Assembly (NCBI GenBank): GCA_900596015.1
Contig: UVIF01000020.1
Location: 41,142-105,141, forward strand
Source of the DNA: Pseudomonas viridiflava
GTDB lineage: Bacteria > Pseudomonadota > Gammaproteobacteria > Pseudomonadales > Pseudomonadaceae
Reading direction: 5' to 3'
Length of the DNA stretch: 64,000 bases
A program made the translations under genes and the position numbers. Position 1 is the stretch's first letter; every line of letters begins with the position of its first letter. Below the pieces are notes generated by a model. The model did no database searches. It worked only from the letters and a program-made list of their open reading frames with translations, and was not told where the DNA came from. Positions 19,338 through 29,495 of the stretch are shown piece by piece.

Positions 19338-19644
19338 GGCGTTCTCTTTATCAGCAGCCCAGGAGCGGAAGTGTACCCATTGGAAATCGGTCTGGCAGGT
19401 GTTGCAGCGCAGATTTCTGTATCGGAAACGTCTATGCGTTCAACGGTGCCCGGGGGCAGCAGTCGAAACAGGCGTTACCAAAGGAATAAGTGTGCTCGTC
19501 TGCAGCCTTGCAAGGCTCGTCAGAATGACGCGCACGATCTGGCGATGAAGCCAGTTCTGACGGTTGAGGCGGGGTACTGCTGCAACTGCCGGCAGCCCGG
19601 CTGTGGGCCGGGCAAGGCAGAAGCTTGCAACGAACGTCTGTGTA
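19338..19644 (-). other. rpsU-dnaG intergenic region
   Basis: 307 bases between rpsU and dnaG with no gene. It contains a strong hairpin at 19595-19613 about 30 bp after rpsU: GCCCGGC/GCCGGGC with a 5-nt loop and no T tract after it on the minus strand. In E. coli the same gap holds a partial terminator and an RNase E site that set the rpsU-to-dnaG ratio. The hairpin may play that part here. Confidence 0.5.
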
Positions 19645-19860
19645 TTAGTACAGACGAACGGCGCGGCGCTGTTCGCGCTGGACTTTCTTGGCGTGGCGTT
19701 TGACAGCGGCTGCTGCCTTGCGCTTACGCTCCGAAGTCGGCTTCTCGTAAAATTCGCGGCTACGAACTTCAGCCAGTACACCGGCTTTTTCGCAGGAGCG
19801 CTTGAAACGACGCAGAGCTACGTCGAAGGGTTCGTTCTCTTTAACTTTGACGGCTGGCAT
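19645..19860 (-). CDS. rpsU: 30S ribosomal protein S21
   Basis: 71 residues, basic, full length, with the family sequence [18 protein letters not shown] and [15 protein letters not shown]. First gene of the macromolecular-synthesis operon. S21 lies near the 3' end of 16S rRNA and helps initiation. The start has AAGG about 10 nt upstream. Divergent from tsaD. Confidence 0.98.
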
Positions 19861-19942
19861 CCAGAGCTACCTTCATTCATTACCGGGGTCGACATCTCAT
19901 GGCAAAATCGCGCATAAGTACGTCGGTTTTTAAGGGTTGCGG

Positions 19943-19971
19943 ATGTTAACCCTTACCCGGCAGGAATGCAA
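19943..19971 (-). promoter_or_regulatory. Sigma-70 promoter of the rpsU-dnaG-rpoD operon
   Basis: Minus strand: -35 TTGCAT (19966-19971), 17-nt spacer, -10 TAACAT (19943-19948), about 80 bp before the rpsU ATG. An 8-bp inverted repeat TAAGGGTT/AACCCTTA (19931-19938 and 19948-19955) brackets the -10 box. Confidence 0.65.
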
Positions 19972-20055
19972 AGCCTCTGATCGAAAACCGCTGGTCGGTG
20001 CCTTGTTCGACGACTATCATGCGCGCCTTCGAATAGAGCTCCACAAGGCCTGGCC

Positions 20056-21081
20056 ATGCTAGTACTGGGATTGGAAACGTCCTGCGACGAAACCGGTGTC
20101 GCATTATACGACAGCGAACGCGGCCTGCTGGCCGACGCGCTGTTCAGCCAGATCGACCTGCATCGCGCCTATGGCGGGGTCGTGCCCGAGCTTGCCTCGC
20201 GCGATCACGTCAAACGCATGCTGCCATTGATCCGCCAGGTGCTGGCCGAGGCCGACTGCGCGGCAACCGAGATCGACGCCATCGCCTACACGGCCGGGCC
20301 CGGCCTGGTCGGGGCGCTGCTGGTAGGTGCCTCCTGCGCGCAGGCGCTGGCGTTCGCCTGGGACATACCGGCGCTGGGCGTGCATCACATGGAGGGCCAT
20401 CTGTTGGTACCCATGCTGGAAGAGCAGCCGCCACAGTTCCCGTTCGTCGCTCTGCTGGTGTCCGGCGGCCATACGCAATTGGTGCAGGTCGATGGCATCG
20501 GCCAGTATGCGTTGCTGGGCGAGACCCTGGATGATGCGGCCGGGGAGGCCTTCGACAAGACCGCCAAGCTGATCGGCCTCAACTACCCGGGCGGTCCGGA
20601 AATTGCCCGCCTGGCCAAGCAGGGTGTGGCGGGGCGCTTCACCTTCCCCCGGCCGATGTGCGACCGCCCCGGCCTGGATTTCAGCTTCAGCGGCTTGAAG
20701 ACCTTCGCCCTCAACACCTGGCAGCAGTGCCGCAGCGCCGGGGACGACGGCGAGCAGACCCGCTGCGACATCTCCCTGGCCTTCGAGCAGGCGGTGGTCG
20801 ATACCCTGACCTACAAATGCCGTCGCGCCTTGAAGCAGACCGGCCTCAAGCGTCTGGTGATCGCCGGCGGGGTGAGTGCCAACCAGTCGCTGCGCCAGGG
20901 GCTGGAAAAAATGCTGGGTGAGCTGGGTGGCAATGTCTATTACGCGCGTCCGCAGTTCTGTACGGATAACGGCGCAATGATCGCCTATGCTGGTTGTCAG
21001 CGGCTGTTGGCCGGGCAGCAGGAAACCCTGGCGATCAGTGTCCAGGCACGTTGGCCAATGGAGCAGTTGCCACCACTCTGA
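20056..21081 (+). CDS. tsaD: tRNA N6-adenosine threonylcarbamoyltransferase
   Basis: 341 residues, a full-length Kae1/Gcp ASKHA-fold protein. It begins [19 protein letters not shown] and has the metal-binding HHMEGH motif near residue 110, SGGHTQL and VAGGVSANQ. It transfers the threonylcarbamoyl group to A37 of ANN-decoding tRNAs together with TsaB and TsaE. Divergently transcribed from rpsU, a conserved gamma-proteobacterial arrangement. AAGG lies upstream of the ATG. Confidence 0.97.
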   Translation: MLVLGLETSCDETGVALYDSERGLLADALFSQIDLHRAYGGVVPELASRDHVKRMLPLIRQVLAEADCAATEIDAIAYTAGPGLVGALLVGASCAQALAFAWDIPALGVHHMEGHLLVPMLEEQPPQFPFVALLVSGGHTQLVQVDGIGQYALLGETLDDAAGEAFDKTAKLIGLNYPGGPEIARLAKQGVAGRFTFPRPMCDRPGLDFSFSGLKTFALNTWQQCRSAGDDGEQTRCDISLAFEQAVVDTLTYKCRRALKQTGLKRLVIAGGVSANQSLRQGLEKMLGELGGNVYYARPQFCTDNGAMIAYAGCQRLLAGQQETLAISVQARWPMEQLPPL

Positions 21082-21099
21082 ACGTACTGCCCAGCCCGC

Positions 21100-21669
21100 T
21101 CAGAAGTGACGCTCGCGGCCGGCGAACAGATCGCGCAGGTTGCCGCGGTGACGCCAGATCACCAGCACCGTCAGCATGCTCATGGGCAACAGCGCTTCCG
21201 GGCGCTGCCAGGCCAGCAACGGCAGGGTCAGGGGCGTGGCGATCAGGGCCGCCAGCGAACTGGTGCGGGTGAGCCGAAAGGTCAGCGCCCAGGCCAGCAC
21301 TGCCAGCAGCGCAGCAGGTGGGTACAGCCCCAGCAGCAGGCCAGCGGAGGTGGCCACGCCCTTGCCGCCCTTGAAGCGGAAATACAACGGGAACAGGTGG
21401 CCGATCACTGAGCAGAGTCCGATCCAGGCTTGCTGCCCGAGTGTCATTCCGGCCCAGGCGGCGGCCAGCACCGGCAGCAAACCCTTGCACAAGTCGCCCA
21501 GCAGAGTGAGGATGGCGAGCTTTTTACCGGCCAGGCGCAGCATGTTGGTTGCCCCGGCATTGCCCGAACCGCTCATTCGCGGGTCGGGGGTGCCCGTCGC
21601 GCGACTGAGCACGATAGCGAAGGACAGCGAGCCGAGCAGGTAGGCGCCAAGCGCCAGCAACCAGAACAT
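21100..21669 (-). CDS. plsY: Acyl-phosphate:glycerol-3-phosphate acyltransferase
   Basis: 189 residues with about five membrane helices. The family motifs [12 protein letters not shown] and FKGGKGVAT are present. PlsY acylates glycerol-3-phosphate with acyl-phosphate to begin phospholipid synthesis at the inner membrane. Its stop lies 18 bp from the convergent tsaD stop, and its start is divergent from folB. Confidence 0.96.
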   Translation of the reverse strand: MFWLLALGAYLLGSLSFAIVLSRATGTPDPRMSGSGNAGATNMLRLAGKKLAILTLLGDLCKGLLPVLAAAWAGMTLGQQAWIGLCSVIGHLFPLYFRFKGGKGVATSAGLLLGLYPPAALLAVLAWALTFRLTRTSSLAALIATPLTLPLLAWQRPEALLPMSMLTVLVIWRHRGNLRDLFAGRERHF

Positions 21670-21745
21670 GCTTACTATTTCCGGGTATGGAAACCCTTGA
21701 TTCTAACGGCGCCTGGCGCCCTTGTCGTGCTGCGGAGTGAAGTGC

Positions 21746-22099
21746 TTGGACAGAGTGTTTATCGAAGGTCTGGAAGTCGACACGGTGATCGGCGCCTACG
21801 ATTGGGAGCGTGACATTCGTCAGTGCCTGCGTCTGGACCTGGTGTTCGCCTGGGACAACCGCCCGGCTGCGGCCGGCGACGACCTTACCCTGGCCCTCGA
21901 CTATGCGACGGTGTCGCAGCGCGTCCAGGCATTTGCCGCACAGGCCCGCTTCGAACTGGTCGAGACGTTCGCCGAGCGTCTGGCCCAGCTGTTGATGAGC
22001 GAATTCGGCATTTCCTGGCTGCGGCTCAAGGTCACCAAACCAGGCGCCGTCGCGGCGGCGCAAGGTGTCGGCGTGGAGATCGAGCGCGGATGTCGCTGA
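21746..22099 (+). CDS. folB: Dihydroneopterin aldolase
   Basis: 117 residues matching full-length FolB: (M)DRVFIEGLEVDTVIGAYDWER, LDYATVSQRV and KPGAVAAAQGVGVEIER. It cleaves dihydroneopterin to 6-hydroxymethyl-dihydropterin in folate synthesis. The start is taken as TTG at 21746, with GGAG eight bases upstream and alignment to the family N-terminus. A further upstream TTG would add eight unrelated residues. It overlaps folK by 10 bp. Confidence 0.93.
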   Translation: MDRVFIEGLEVDTVIGAYDWERDIRQCLRLDLVFAWDNRPAAAGDDLTLALDYATVSQRVQAFAAQARFELVETFAERLAQLLMSEFGISWLRLKVTKPGAVAAAQGVGVEIERGCR

Positions 22100-22605
22100 A
22101 TCGAATCTACCTGGGCCTGGGCAGCAACACCGACCGTGAACGCCATCTGTGTGCGGGGCTCGATGCGCTGGCGTCCTTGCTCGTGGACATGCGCTGTTCG
22201 CCGGTATTCGAAAGCCAGCCGGTGGGCATCAAGAGCGGCCCGTTCTTCAACCTGGTGGTGACCGGGCTGACCGACTTGCCGTTGACCGCACTGGATCGTC
22301 GGTTGAAGTTCATAGAGGCCGACAATGGCCGCTACGCCCCGGACCGCAAAGGCCTGCCGTTGGATATCGATGTGTTGCTGTACGGCGACCTGGTCGGCAA
22401 CTTCGACGGACTGGTATTGCCCCGTGCCGAAATTCTGAAAAATGCGTTCGTATTGTGGCCATTGGCGATGATCGCCCCGGAAATTACCCATCCAGGTGCG
22501 GGCTCGAGCATGGGTCAGCTTTGGCATGAGGCCAAGATAGACCAGGTGCTGGCCCCCGTCCCATTCGAATGGCGCGGCCAGCAATTGACTCCCGCCACGC
22601 TTTGA
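22090..22605 (+). CDS. folK: 6-hydroxymethyl-dihydropterin pyrophosphokinase
   Basis: 171 residues. It begins MSLNRIYLGLGSNTDRERHL (typical HPPK N-terminus) and has SQPVGIKSGPFFNLVV, the PLDIDVLLYG metal/ATP motif and NAFVLWPLAMIAPE. It pyrophosphorylates the product of the upstream folB. The ATG at 22090 overlaps the folB end by 10 bp in another frame, indicating coupled translation. Confidence 0.95.
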   Translation: MSLNRIYLGLGSNTDRERHLCAGLDALASLLVDMRCSPVFESQPVGIKSGPFFNLVVTGLTDLPLTALDRRLKFIEADNGRYAPDRKGLPLDIDVLLYGDLVGNFDGLVLPRAEILKNAFVLWPLAMIAPEITHPGAGSSMGQLWHEAKIDQVLAPVPFEWRGQQLTPATL

Positions 22606-22642
22606 ATCATCAGCGTCTTCTTCACAAGCACAGCCCGCCCAC

Positions 22643-22673
22643 CTGTGGGAGCGGGTCTCTGCCCGCGAAGAGG
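22643..22673 (+). repeat. Single REP element
   Basis: CTGTGGGAGCGGGTCT-CTGCCCGCGAAGAG carries its own stem (GCGGG/CCCGC). It is a different REP subtype from those near davA and upstream of rpe. Located between the convergent folK and cca stops. Confidence 0.6.
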
Positions 22674-22688
22674 CCCTCAAAGCCACGC

Positions 22689-23912
22689 TCAAACCCCCGC
22701 CTTATACGCCTTGAGTGCCTCCAACCGCGCCCGCTTCAACGCCTCACCCAACGCCTGCCCCTTGAACCCCTGGGCAACCAGCGGCTGAACCGCCACCCCC
22801 CGCGCCGCTGCAGCCGCACCCCTTAGATAATCCGCCTGAGGATATTCCCGTGCCTCGAACCCCAACCTGCCACGCGCGTCCATCTCGCAGGCCATGATGA
22901 AATCCTCGAAGCGCTGGGGGCGCCGGTACACATCGAAGTTCTGCAACAGTTCCAGCAAGGTCGACGGCTTGAGCTCCAGAGCGCGATGAGCATGGGTGTG
23001 ATATTCACCCACCAACACCGCCAGCTCCTGACAATCCCTGGGCACCTTGAAGCGTTCGTTGACCGCCTTGATCAACTTCACGCCGCGCTGCTCGTGGGCG
23101 ATATGCCGCGGCCACTCGCTGGGTCGCGTGGTGCCCTTGCCCAGATCATGCAGTAGGCACGCCCAGCGCACGCTCAGCGGCTGGTCATGGCGCGCGGCCT
23201 GCTCCAGCACGCTCAGGGTATGCACCCCGGTGTCGATCTCCGGATGATGAGCCGGCGGCTGCGGCACGCCAAAAAGAGCGTCTACCTCGGGCAACAGTTG
23301 CTCCAGCGCCCCGCAATCGCGTAGCACTTGAATGAACACCTGGGGATGAGCCTCCATCAATGCTCGGGAAATTTCCTTCCAGCTGCGTTCAGCGGTCAAT
23401 GCCTGCAGCTCGCCCGACTCGCTCAACTCACGCATGAGCTGCAGGGTCGGTTCGGCCACACGAAAGCCCAGTCCGGCATAGCGCGCGGCGAAACGTGCGA
23501 CCCGCAGCACGCGCAAGGGATCTTCGATGAACGCTAGGGACACGTGCCTGAGCAGGCGGTCGCTCAGGTCCTGCTGGCCGCCGTACGGGTCGATGATGTG
23601 GCCATCGTCGTCCTCGGCCATGGCATTGATGGTCAGGTCGCGCCGCGACAGGTCCTGCTCCAGGGTCACGTCCGGGCTGGCGTGGAAGACGAAACCGCCA
23701 TAGCCGCGCCCGCTCTTGCGCTCGGTACGTGCCAGGGCATACTCCTCGCCAGTCTGCGGGTGCAGGAACACCGGGAAATCGCTGCCCACGGGGCGATAGC
23801 CGTCAGCGAGCATGCGTTCGGCGTCGGCACCGACCACCACTCGATCGATGTCCACGACCGGTATACCCAGCAAGCGGTCGCGCACCGCTCCACCCACTTC
23901 ATAGATCTTCAT
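22689..23912 (-). CDS. cca: CCA-adding enzyme (multifunctional tRNA nucleotidyltransferase)
   Basis: 407 residues, class II. The catalytic head has [12 protein letters not shown] and the metal-binding DxD ([10 protein letters not shown]). The C-terminal part keeps an HD phosphohydrolase site (LLHDLGKG ... HIAHEQRG), as in the E. coli-type enzyme with phosphodiesterase/phosphatase activity. It repairs the 3'-CCA of tRNAs. The start at 23912 has GGAGG seven bases upstream; the longer frame to 23969 lacks support. Confidence 0.95.
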   Translation of the reverse strand: MKIYEVGGAVRDRLLGIPVVDIDRVVVGADAERMLADGYRPVGSDFPVFLHPQTGEEYALARTERKSGRGYGGFVFHASPDVTLEQDLSRRDLTINAMAEDDDGHIIDPYGGQQDLSDRLLRHVSLAFIEDPLRVLRVARFAARYAGLGFRVAEPTLQLMRELSESGELQALTAERSWKEISRALMEAHPQVFIQVLRDCGALEQLLPEVDALFGVPQPPAHHPEIDTGVHTLSVLEQAARHDQPLSVRWACLLHDLGKGTTRPSEWPRHIAHEQRGVKLIKAVNERFKVPRDCQELAVLVGEYHTHAHRALELKPSTLLELLQNFDVYRRPQRFEDFIMACEMDARGRLGFEAREYPQADYLRGAAAAARGVAVQPLVAQGFKGQALGEALKRARLEALKAYKAGV

Positions 23913-23978
23913 TGCAACACCTCCGATGGCCCGGAAGGATAACACCAAGCCATCGGCGGGTTTGTGCACGCACCTACC

Positions 23979-25541
23979 TCAGAGGTGGACGACGTTGAGG
24001 TCCATGCGCCCATGGCTGCCATCCGCGTGCTCGCTGCGCGGCGGTACGTGATGGGTCTTGACCAGTTGATCGCCCTGCAGCGTATCCAGATGGATATCGA
24101 ACCCCCACAGGCGGTGCAGGTGCTTGAGTACCTCGTCCGTGGAGTCGCCCAGCGGCTTGCGGTCATGTTGCTGATGACGCAGGGTCAACGAGCGGTCACC
24201 GCGTCGATCGATGCTCCAGATCTGCACGTTGGGCTCGCGGTTGCCCAGGTTGTATTGCGCCGCCAGGGTTTCGCGAATCGTGCGGTAACCGTTTTCGTCG
24301 TGGATGGCCGGCACCAGCAAGTCGTCCCGCTGATCGTCGTCCATGATGCTGAACAGCTTCAGGTCGCGAATGACCTTGGGCGACAGGTACTGCAGGATGA
24401 AGCTCTCGTCCTTGAAGCTGCTCATGGCGAACTTGATGGTCGACAGCCAGTCACTGCCGGCGATGTCGGGAAACCAGTGACGATCTTCTTCGTCCGGGTG
24501 CTCGCACATGCGGCGTATGTCGCGGTACATGGCGAAGCCCAGCGCATAGGGGTTGATGCCGTTGTAGTAGGGGCTGTCGAAGCCGGGCTGGAACACCACG
24601 CTGGTGTGCGACTGCAGAAACTCCATCATGAAGCCATCGGTCACCAGGCCTTCGTCGTAGAGGTCGTTCATCAAGGTGTAGTGCCAGAACGTTGCCCAGC
24701 CCTCGTTCATCACCTGGGTCTGGCGCTGGGGATAGAAGTACTGCGCGATCTTGCGCACGATCCGTACGATCTCGCGCTGCCAAGGCTCGAGCAGCGGCGC
24801 ATGTTTTTCGATGAAATACAGGATGTTCTCCTGCGGCTCGGCCGGGAACCGCGCGTTGTCTTCCTCGCGGTTCTTGTCGGCGCCCTTGGGAATGGTGCGC
24901 CACAGATCATTGATCTGCCGCTGCAGGTGCTCTTCGCGATCGGCCTGGCGACGACGTTCTTCTTCCGCGGAAATCGGATAGGGGCGCTTGTAGCGGTCGA
25001 CGCCGTAGTTCATCAGGGCATGGCAGGAATCGAGCAGGTCCTCCACGGCATCGATGCCATGGCGCTCCTCGCACTTCATGATGTAGGACTTGGCGAACAC
25101 CAGGTAATCGATGATCGAACTGGCGTCGGTCCAGGTGCGGAACAGGTAGTTGCCCTTGAAGAAACTGTTGTGTCCATAGCAGGCATGGGCCACCACCAGC
25201 GCCTGCATGCAGATGGTGTTCTCCTCCATCAGGTAGGCGATGCACGGATCGGAGTTGATCACGATCTCGTAGGCCAGGCCCATCTGGCCGCGGGTGTAGG
25301 ACTTCTCGGTGCTGAGAAAATGCTTGCCGTAGGACCAATGGTGATAGCCCAGGGGCATGCCCACCGAGGCGTACGCATCCATCATCTGCTCGGCGGTGAT
25401 CACCTCGATCTGGTTGGGGTAGGTGTCGAGCGCATAGCGTTCGGCGATGCGGCTGATTTCCCGATCGTAGGTCTGGATGAGCTCGAACGTCCATTCCGAG
25501 CCCGTGGAGATGGGTTGGCGCTTCTGCTCTCTGGCGGTCAT
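23979..25541 (-). CDS. SpoVR family protein (YcgB-like)
   Basis: 520 residues, matching the conserved SpoVR/YcgB family throughout ([56 protein letters not shown]). The molecular function is unknown. The family is linked to sporulation in Bacillus and to stationary-phase/RpoS regulation in enterobacteria. Its ATG overlaps the stop of the yeaH-like gene by 4 bp, completing a prkA-yeaH-ycgB operon. Confidence 0.93.
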   Translation of the reverse strand: MTAREQKRQPISTGSEWTFELIQTYDREISRIAERYALDTYPNQIEVITAEQMMDAYASVGMPLGYHHWSYGKHFLSTEKSYTRGQMGLAYEIVINSDPCIAYLMEENTICMQALVVAHACYGHNSFFKGNYLFRTWTDASSIIDYLVFAKSYIMKCEERHGIDAVEDLLDSCHALMNYGVDRYKRPYPISAEEERRRQADREEHLQRQINDLWRTIPKGADKNREEDNARFPAEPQENILYFIEKHAPLLEPWQREIVRIVRKIAQYFYPQRQTQVMNEGWATFWHYTLMNDLYDEGLVTDGFMMEFLQSHTSVVFQPGFDSPYYNGINPYALGFAMYRDIRRMCEHPDEEDRHWFPDIAGSDWLSTIKFAMSSFKDESFILQYLSPKVIRDLKLFSIMDDDQRDDLLVPAIHDENGYRTIRETLAAQYNLGNREPNVQIWSIDRRGDRSLTLRHQQHDRKPLGDSTDEVLKHLHRLWGFDIHLDTLQGDQLVKTHHVPPRSEHADGSHGRMDLNVVHL

Positions 25542-26809
25542 GTCGCTAACCTGCGCTGGAAGAGTTCACGGAAGACCGGATAGATATCACCGGCCGATAC
25601 CAGCTGCTGCTGGGCGAACGTATCGGCGAACGACTCGCTGATGCGCTCGTATTCGTACCACAGGGCCTGATGTTCGCGCGGCGTGATTTCCACATAGGTG
25701 TAGTACTGCACGAACGGCATGATCTGCTGGGTGAGGATTTCCCGGCAAATCGGTGAGTCATCGTTCCAGTTGTCGCCGTCCGAGGCCTGGGCGGCATAGA
25801 TGTTCCATTCGTTGGTCGGGTAGCGTGCGGCCATGATCTCCTGCATCAGTTTCAGGGCGCTGGAAACGATGGTGCCGCCGGTCTCGCGCGAGTAGAAGAA
25901 CTCCTCCTCGTCGACTTCGCGGGCGCTGGTGTGGTGGCGGATGAACACCACCTCGATCTTGTCGTAGTTACGCTTGAGAAACAGATACAGCAAAATGAAG
26001 AAGCGCTTGGCAATGTCCTTGGTGGCCTGGGTCATGGAGCCGGACACGTCCATCAGGCAAAACATCACCGCCTTGGAACTGGGGTTGGGGTGCTTGACCA
26101 GCAGGTTGTACTTGAGGTCGAAGGTGTCCAGAAAAGGCACGCGATGGATGCGGGCGCTGAGCTTTTCGATTTCCCCGATCAACGCCTGAATGTCACCGAA
26201 ATTGTCCGGTTCCTCGATCTTCAAACGCTCGAGTTCAAGCTTGGCCGCCTTGAGCTTGGCGCGGCTGCTGCCTGAAAGCGCTATGCGCCGCGCGTGTGCC
26301 GAGCGCAGGGTACGGATGATGTTGATCCGCGAAGGGTTGCCCTCGTTGCTGATACCGGCACGCACCGTCTTGTAGGTGTCGGTACCGCTGAGGTTGCGCT
26401 TCACCAGGTTGGGCAGCTCCAGGTCCTCGAACATGAATTCGAGGAATTCCTCCTGGGTGATCTGGAACACGAACTCGTCCATGCCCTCGCCGGAGTTGCC
26501 CGCCTTCCCGGGCCCCTTGCCGCCGCCTCCGCCCTGCGGGCGGGCGATGTGTTCGCCAGCGGTAAACTCCTTGTTGCCGGGGTGCACAACGGTCTGTTTG
26601 CCGCCGCGGCCGTGATGCAACACCGGCTCGTCGATGTCGCGGCCGGGAATGCTGATCTGCTCGCCGTGTTCCATGTCGGTGATGGAACGACGGCCGACGG
26701 CATCTTCCACCGCTTTCTTGATGTGGTCACGGTAACGCCGCAGGAAACGCTGGCGGTTCACCGTACTCTTGTTCTTGCCATTGAGGCGTCGGTCGATCAC
26801 ATAGCTCAT
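25538..26809 (-). CDS. YeaH/YhbH family protein (DUF444) with VWA-like domain
   Basis: 423 residues. It begins [15 protein letters not shown] and has a glycine-rich stretch ([11 protein letters not shown]) near 100. The C-terminal half is a von Willebrand A-like domain with a DVSGSM metal-binding motif at about residue 254. Partner of the PrkA kinase in many bacteria; biochemical role unknown. GGAGG four bases before ATG 26809 fixes the start. A hairpin at 26859-26886 separates it from prkA and may reduce downstream expression. Confidence 0.92.
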   Translation of the reverse strand: MSYVIDRRLNGKNKSTVNRQRFLRRYRDHIKKAVEDAVGRRSITDMEHGEQISIPGRDIDEPVLHHGRGGKQTVVHPGNKEFTAGEHIARPQGGGGGKGPGKAGNSGEGMDEFVFQITQEEFLEFMFEDLELPNLVKRNLSGTDTYKTVRAGISNEGNPSRINIIRTLRSAHARRIALSGSSRAKLKAAKLELERLKIEEPDNFGDIQALIGEIEKLSARIHRVPFLDTFDLKYNLLVKHPNPSSKAVMFCLMDVSGSMTQATKDIAKRFFILLYLFLKRNYDKIEVVFIRHHTSAREVDEEEFFYSRETGGTIVSSALKLMQEIMAARYPTNEWNIYAAQASDGDNWNDDSPICREILTQQIMPFVQYYTYVEITPREHQALWYEYERISESFADTFAQQQLVSAGDIYPVFRELFQRRLAT

Positions 26810-26858
26810 TAGGCCTCCGGGCAGCCGGGCTGCAAGCCACAAGTCGAGAGCAGCGAAA

Positions 26859-26886
26859 GGCCCGGGCATTGATGCCTGCCTGGGCC
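26859..26886 (-). other. Intercistronic hairpin between prkA and yeaH-like gene
   Basis: Minus strand: GGCCCAGGCA pairs with TGCCCGGGCC with one mismatch, followed by TTTCGC. The T tract is short, so partial termination or transcript stabilisation is more likely than full termination. Confidence 0.45.
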
Positions 26887-26913
26887 CGTCGCGGCCTGAA
26901 ACCTACCGCGCGA

Positions 26914-28836
26914 TCACTGCGACTTCCTGACCCGCAGATACCACTCGGACAGCAGACGGACCTGCTTGTCGGTATAGCCGCGCTCGACCATGCGAGTGAC
27001 GAAGTCGTTGTGCTTCTGCTGGTCCTCCTTGCTGGCCTTGGCGTTGAAACTGATGACCGGCAGCAGGTCCTCGGTGTTGGAGAACATTTTCTTCTCGATC
27101 ACCACGCGCAGCTTTTCGTAGCTGAGCCAGGTCGGATTCTTGCCGTTGTTGTTGGCCCGGGCGCGCAGCACGAAGTTGACGATCTCGTTGCGGAAATCCT
27201 TCGGATTGCTGATGCCGGCTGGCTTCTCGATCTTCTCCAGTTCCTCGTTGAGAGCCACGCGGTTGAGAATCTCGCCGGTTTCCGGGTCGCGGTACTCCTG
27301 GTCCTGAATCCAGAAATCGGCGTACAGCACGTAACGGTCGAAGATGTTCTGCCCGTACTCGCTGTACGACTCCAGGTACGCGGTCTGGATCTCCTTGCCG
27401 ATGAACTCGATGTAGCGCGGTGCCAGGTATTCCTTGAGGAAGCGCAGGTACCGCTCGCGCACCTCGGCCGGAAATTGCTCCTGCTCGATCTGCTGCTCCA
27501 GCACATAGAGCAAGTGCACCGGGTTGGCGGCGATCTCGTGGGGGTCGAAGTTGAACACCTTGGAGAGGATCTTGAAGGCGAAGCGCGTCGACAGGCCATT
27601 CATGCCTTCATCCACGCCCGCGGTGTCGCGGTATTCCTGAATCGACTTGGCCTTGGGGTCGGTGTCCTTGAGGTTCTCGCCGTCGTACACGCGCATCTTC
27701 GAATAGATGTTGGAGTTGTCCGGCTCCTTGAGCCGCGACAGCACGGTGAACTGCGCCAGCATCTTCAGGGTGTCGGGCGCGCAATGAGCCTTGGACAGCG
27801 AGCTGTTGAACAGCAGCTTGTCGTAGATCTTGATCTCGTCGCTGACACGCAGGCAGTACGGCACCTTGACGATGTAGATCCGGTCGATGAACGCCTCGTT
27901 GTTCTTGTTGTTGCGGAAGCTGTGCCACTCCGATTCGTTGGAGTGCGCCAGCAGGATGCCCGAATAGGGAATCGCGCCCAGGCCCTCGGTACTGTTGTAG
28001 TTACCCTCCTGGGTGGCGGTCAGTAGCGGATGGAGCACCTTGATCGGCGCCTTGAACATCTCGACGAATTCCATCAGGCCCTGGTTGGCCCGGCACAGGG
28101 CACCCGAGTAGCTGTAGGCATCGGCGTCATTCTGCGGGTATTCCTCCAGCTTGCGGATGTCTACCTTGCCCACCAGCGCGGAAATGTCCTGGTTGTTCTC
28201 GTCGCCCGGCTCGGTCTTGGCCACGGCGATCTGGTTGAGAATGGAAGGGTAGAGCTTGACCACGCGGAACTGGCTGATGTCACCGCCGAATTCGGCCAGG
28301 CGCTTGGTGGCCCAGGGCGACATGATGGTGCTCAGGTAGCGTTGCGGAATGCCGAAGTCTTCTTCAAGGATCGCGCCGTCCTCGGTGGCATTGAACAGCC
28401 CCAGGGGCGACTCGAACACCGGCGAACCCTTGATCGCGTAGAACGGCACCTTCTCGATCAGCTGCTTGAGCTTCTCGGCCAACGAAGACTTGCCGCCGCC
28501 TACCGGGCCCAGCAGGTACAGGATCTGTTTCTTTTCTTCCAGGCCCTGCGCCGCATGGCGGAAGTACGACACGATCTGGTCGATGCATTCCTCCATGCCG
28601 TGGAAGTCTTCGAACGCTGGGTAGCGACGAATCACCTTGTTGGAGAAGATGCGCGACAGCCGGGAATTGGCCGACGTGTCGAGCAATTCGGGCTCCCCTA
28701 TCGCCATCAGGATCCGCTCGGCAGCAGAGGCGTAGGTTCTACGGTCCTTTTTGCACAGATCGAGGTACTCCTGTAACGAGAGCTCTTCCTGGCGTGTGGA
28801 TTCGAAGCGTTGTTGGAAGTGGCTAAAGATACTCAT
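26914..28836 (-). CDS. prkA: PrkA family serine protein kinase (YeaG-like)
   Basis: 640 residues. An AAA-type ATPase region has a Walker A GPVGGGKSS (residues 110-118), and the PrkA C-terminal domain follows. Family members phosphorylate proteins on serine and act in nutrient-starvation and stationary-phase adaptation. The start at 28836 (MSIFSHFQQRF) has GAGGTGA upstream; the frame open to 28938 is not supported. First gene of the prkA-yeaH-ycgB operon. Confidence 0.94.
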   Translation of the reverse strand: MSIFSHFQQRFESTRQEELSLQEYLDLCKKDRRTYASAAERILMAIGEPELLDTSANSRLSRIFSNKVIRRYPAFEDFHGMEECIDQIVSYFRHAAQGLEEKKQILYLLGPVGGGKSSLAEKLKQLIEKVPFYAIKGSPVFESPLGLFNATEDGAILEEDFGIPQRYLSTIMSPWATKRLAEFGGDISQFRVVKLYPSILNQIAVAKTEPGDENNQDISALVGKVDIRKLEEYPQNDADAYSYSGALCRANQGLMEFVEMFKAPIKVLHPLLTATQEGNYNSTEGLGAIPYSGILLAHSNESEWHSFRNNKNNEAFIDRIYIVKVPYCLRVSDEIKIYDKLLFNSSLSKAHCAPDTLKMLAQFTVLSRLKEPDNSNIYSKMRVYDGENLKDTDPKAKSIQEYRDTAGVDEGMNGLSTRFAFKILSKVFNFDPHEIAANPVHLLYVLEQQIEQEQFPAEVRERYLRFLKEYLAPRYIEFIGKEIQTAYLESYSEYGQNIFDRYVLYADFWIQDQEYRDPETGEILNRVALNEELEKIEKPAGISNPKDFRNEIVNFVLRARANNNGKNPTWLSYEKLRVVIEKKMFSNTEDLLPVISFNAKASKEDQQKHNDFVTRMVERGYTDKQVRLLSEWYLRVRKSQ

Positions 28837-29143
28837 GACGTCACCTCGCTCGATACGTGGAGCCGACGTCGGATCACTCAGTTGATGCTGGCGGTCACCC
28901 AAACCCCGTGGTGGCCGTATACCCCCCAGAACACCCATGTAGTCTTGACCGATTGACCCGCGCGCCGGTGTACCGGCTCTCCCCTGTTATGGATGGCCTG
29001 AGGTTAAGGATAGTTGGTTATCGAGGACTTCAAGGGCGGATGCGCAATTAACTGCCGGGAGGGCTTTGCGTCAATGCTGCGAAGGCCCGTGGCGCGCGGC
29101 GTCGGCGACGAAAAAAAATTCGTCGCACGGGGCTTGCGAAGGA
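28837..29143. other. prkA upstream region
   Basis: 307 bases between glpE and prkA, no gene. It contains GCCGGT-GT-ACCGGC near 28966-28980 and, closer to glpE, a hairpin at 29105-29126 (GCGACGAA, six A in the loop, TTCGTCGC). No convincing sigma-70 promoter for prkA was recognised, in line with expected RpoS or other stress control. Confidence 0.4.
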
Positions 29144-29467
29144 TTATTCAGCCTGGCTGGTTTCGCCGGGAAAGGTACTGCGCCACAGCTCGAAGCCCCC
29201 GTCCATGCTGTACACATCGGAGAAGCCCTGGCTTACCAGGTAGGCGGCGGCGCTCTGGCTGGAATTGCCGTGGTAGCAGACCACGACCAGCGGTTTGTCC
29301 AGGTCGGCCGCCGTGATGAAACCGTGCAGCGAGTGGTTGTCCAGGTGCGTGGAATCGGTGATATGGCCGGCCGCGAAGGTTTGCGGGTCGCGGATATCCA
29401 CCACCACGGCGCCCTGTTCGCGCAGGCTCTGGACGTCTTGCGGAGGGATGCGTTTGAATTCGGTCAT
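29144..29467 (-). CDS. glpE: Thiosulfate sulfurtransferase, single-domain rhodanese
   Basis: 107 residues, one rhodanese domain. The active-site loop [14 protein letters not shown] carries the catalytic cysteine and matches GlpE. It moves sulfane sulfur from thiosulfate to cyanide or thiols. AGGAG seven bases before ATG 29467 sets the start. It is 28 bp downstream of apaH and likely the last gene of that operon. Confidence 0.93.
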   Translation of the reverse strand: MTEFKRIPPQDVQSLREQGAVVVDIRDPQTFAAGHITDSTHLDNHSLHGFITAADLDKPLVVVCYHGNSSQSAAAYLVSQGFSDVYSMDGGFELWRSTFPGETSQAE

Positions 29468-29495
29468 GGGCAGGCTCCTGGGCTGGGCGCCCATT

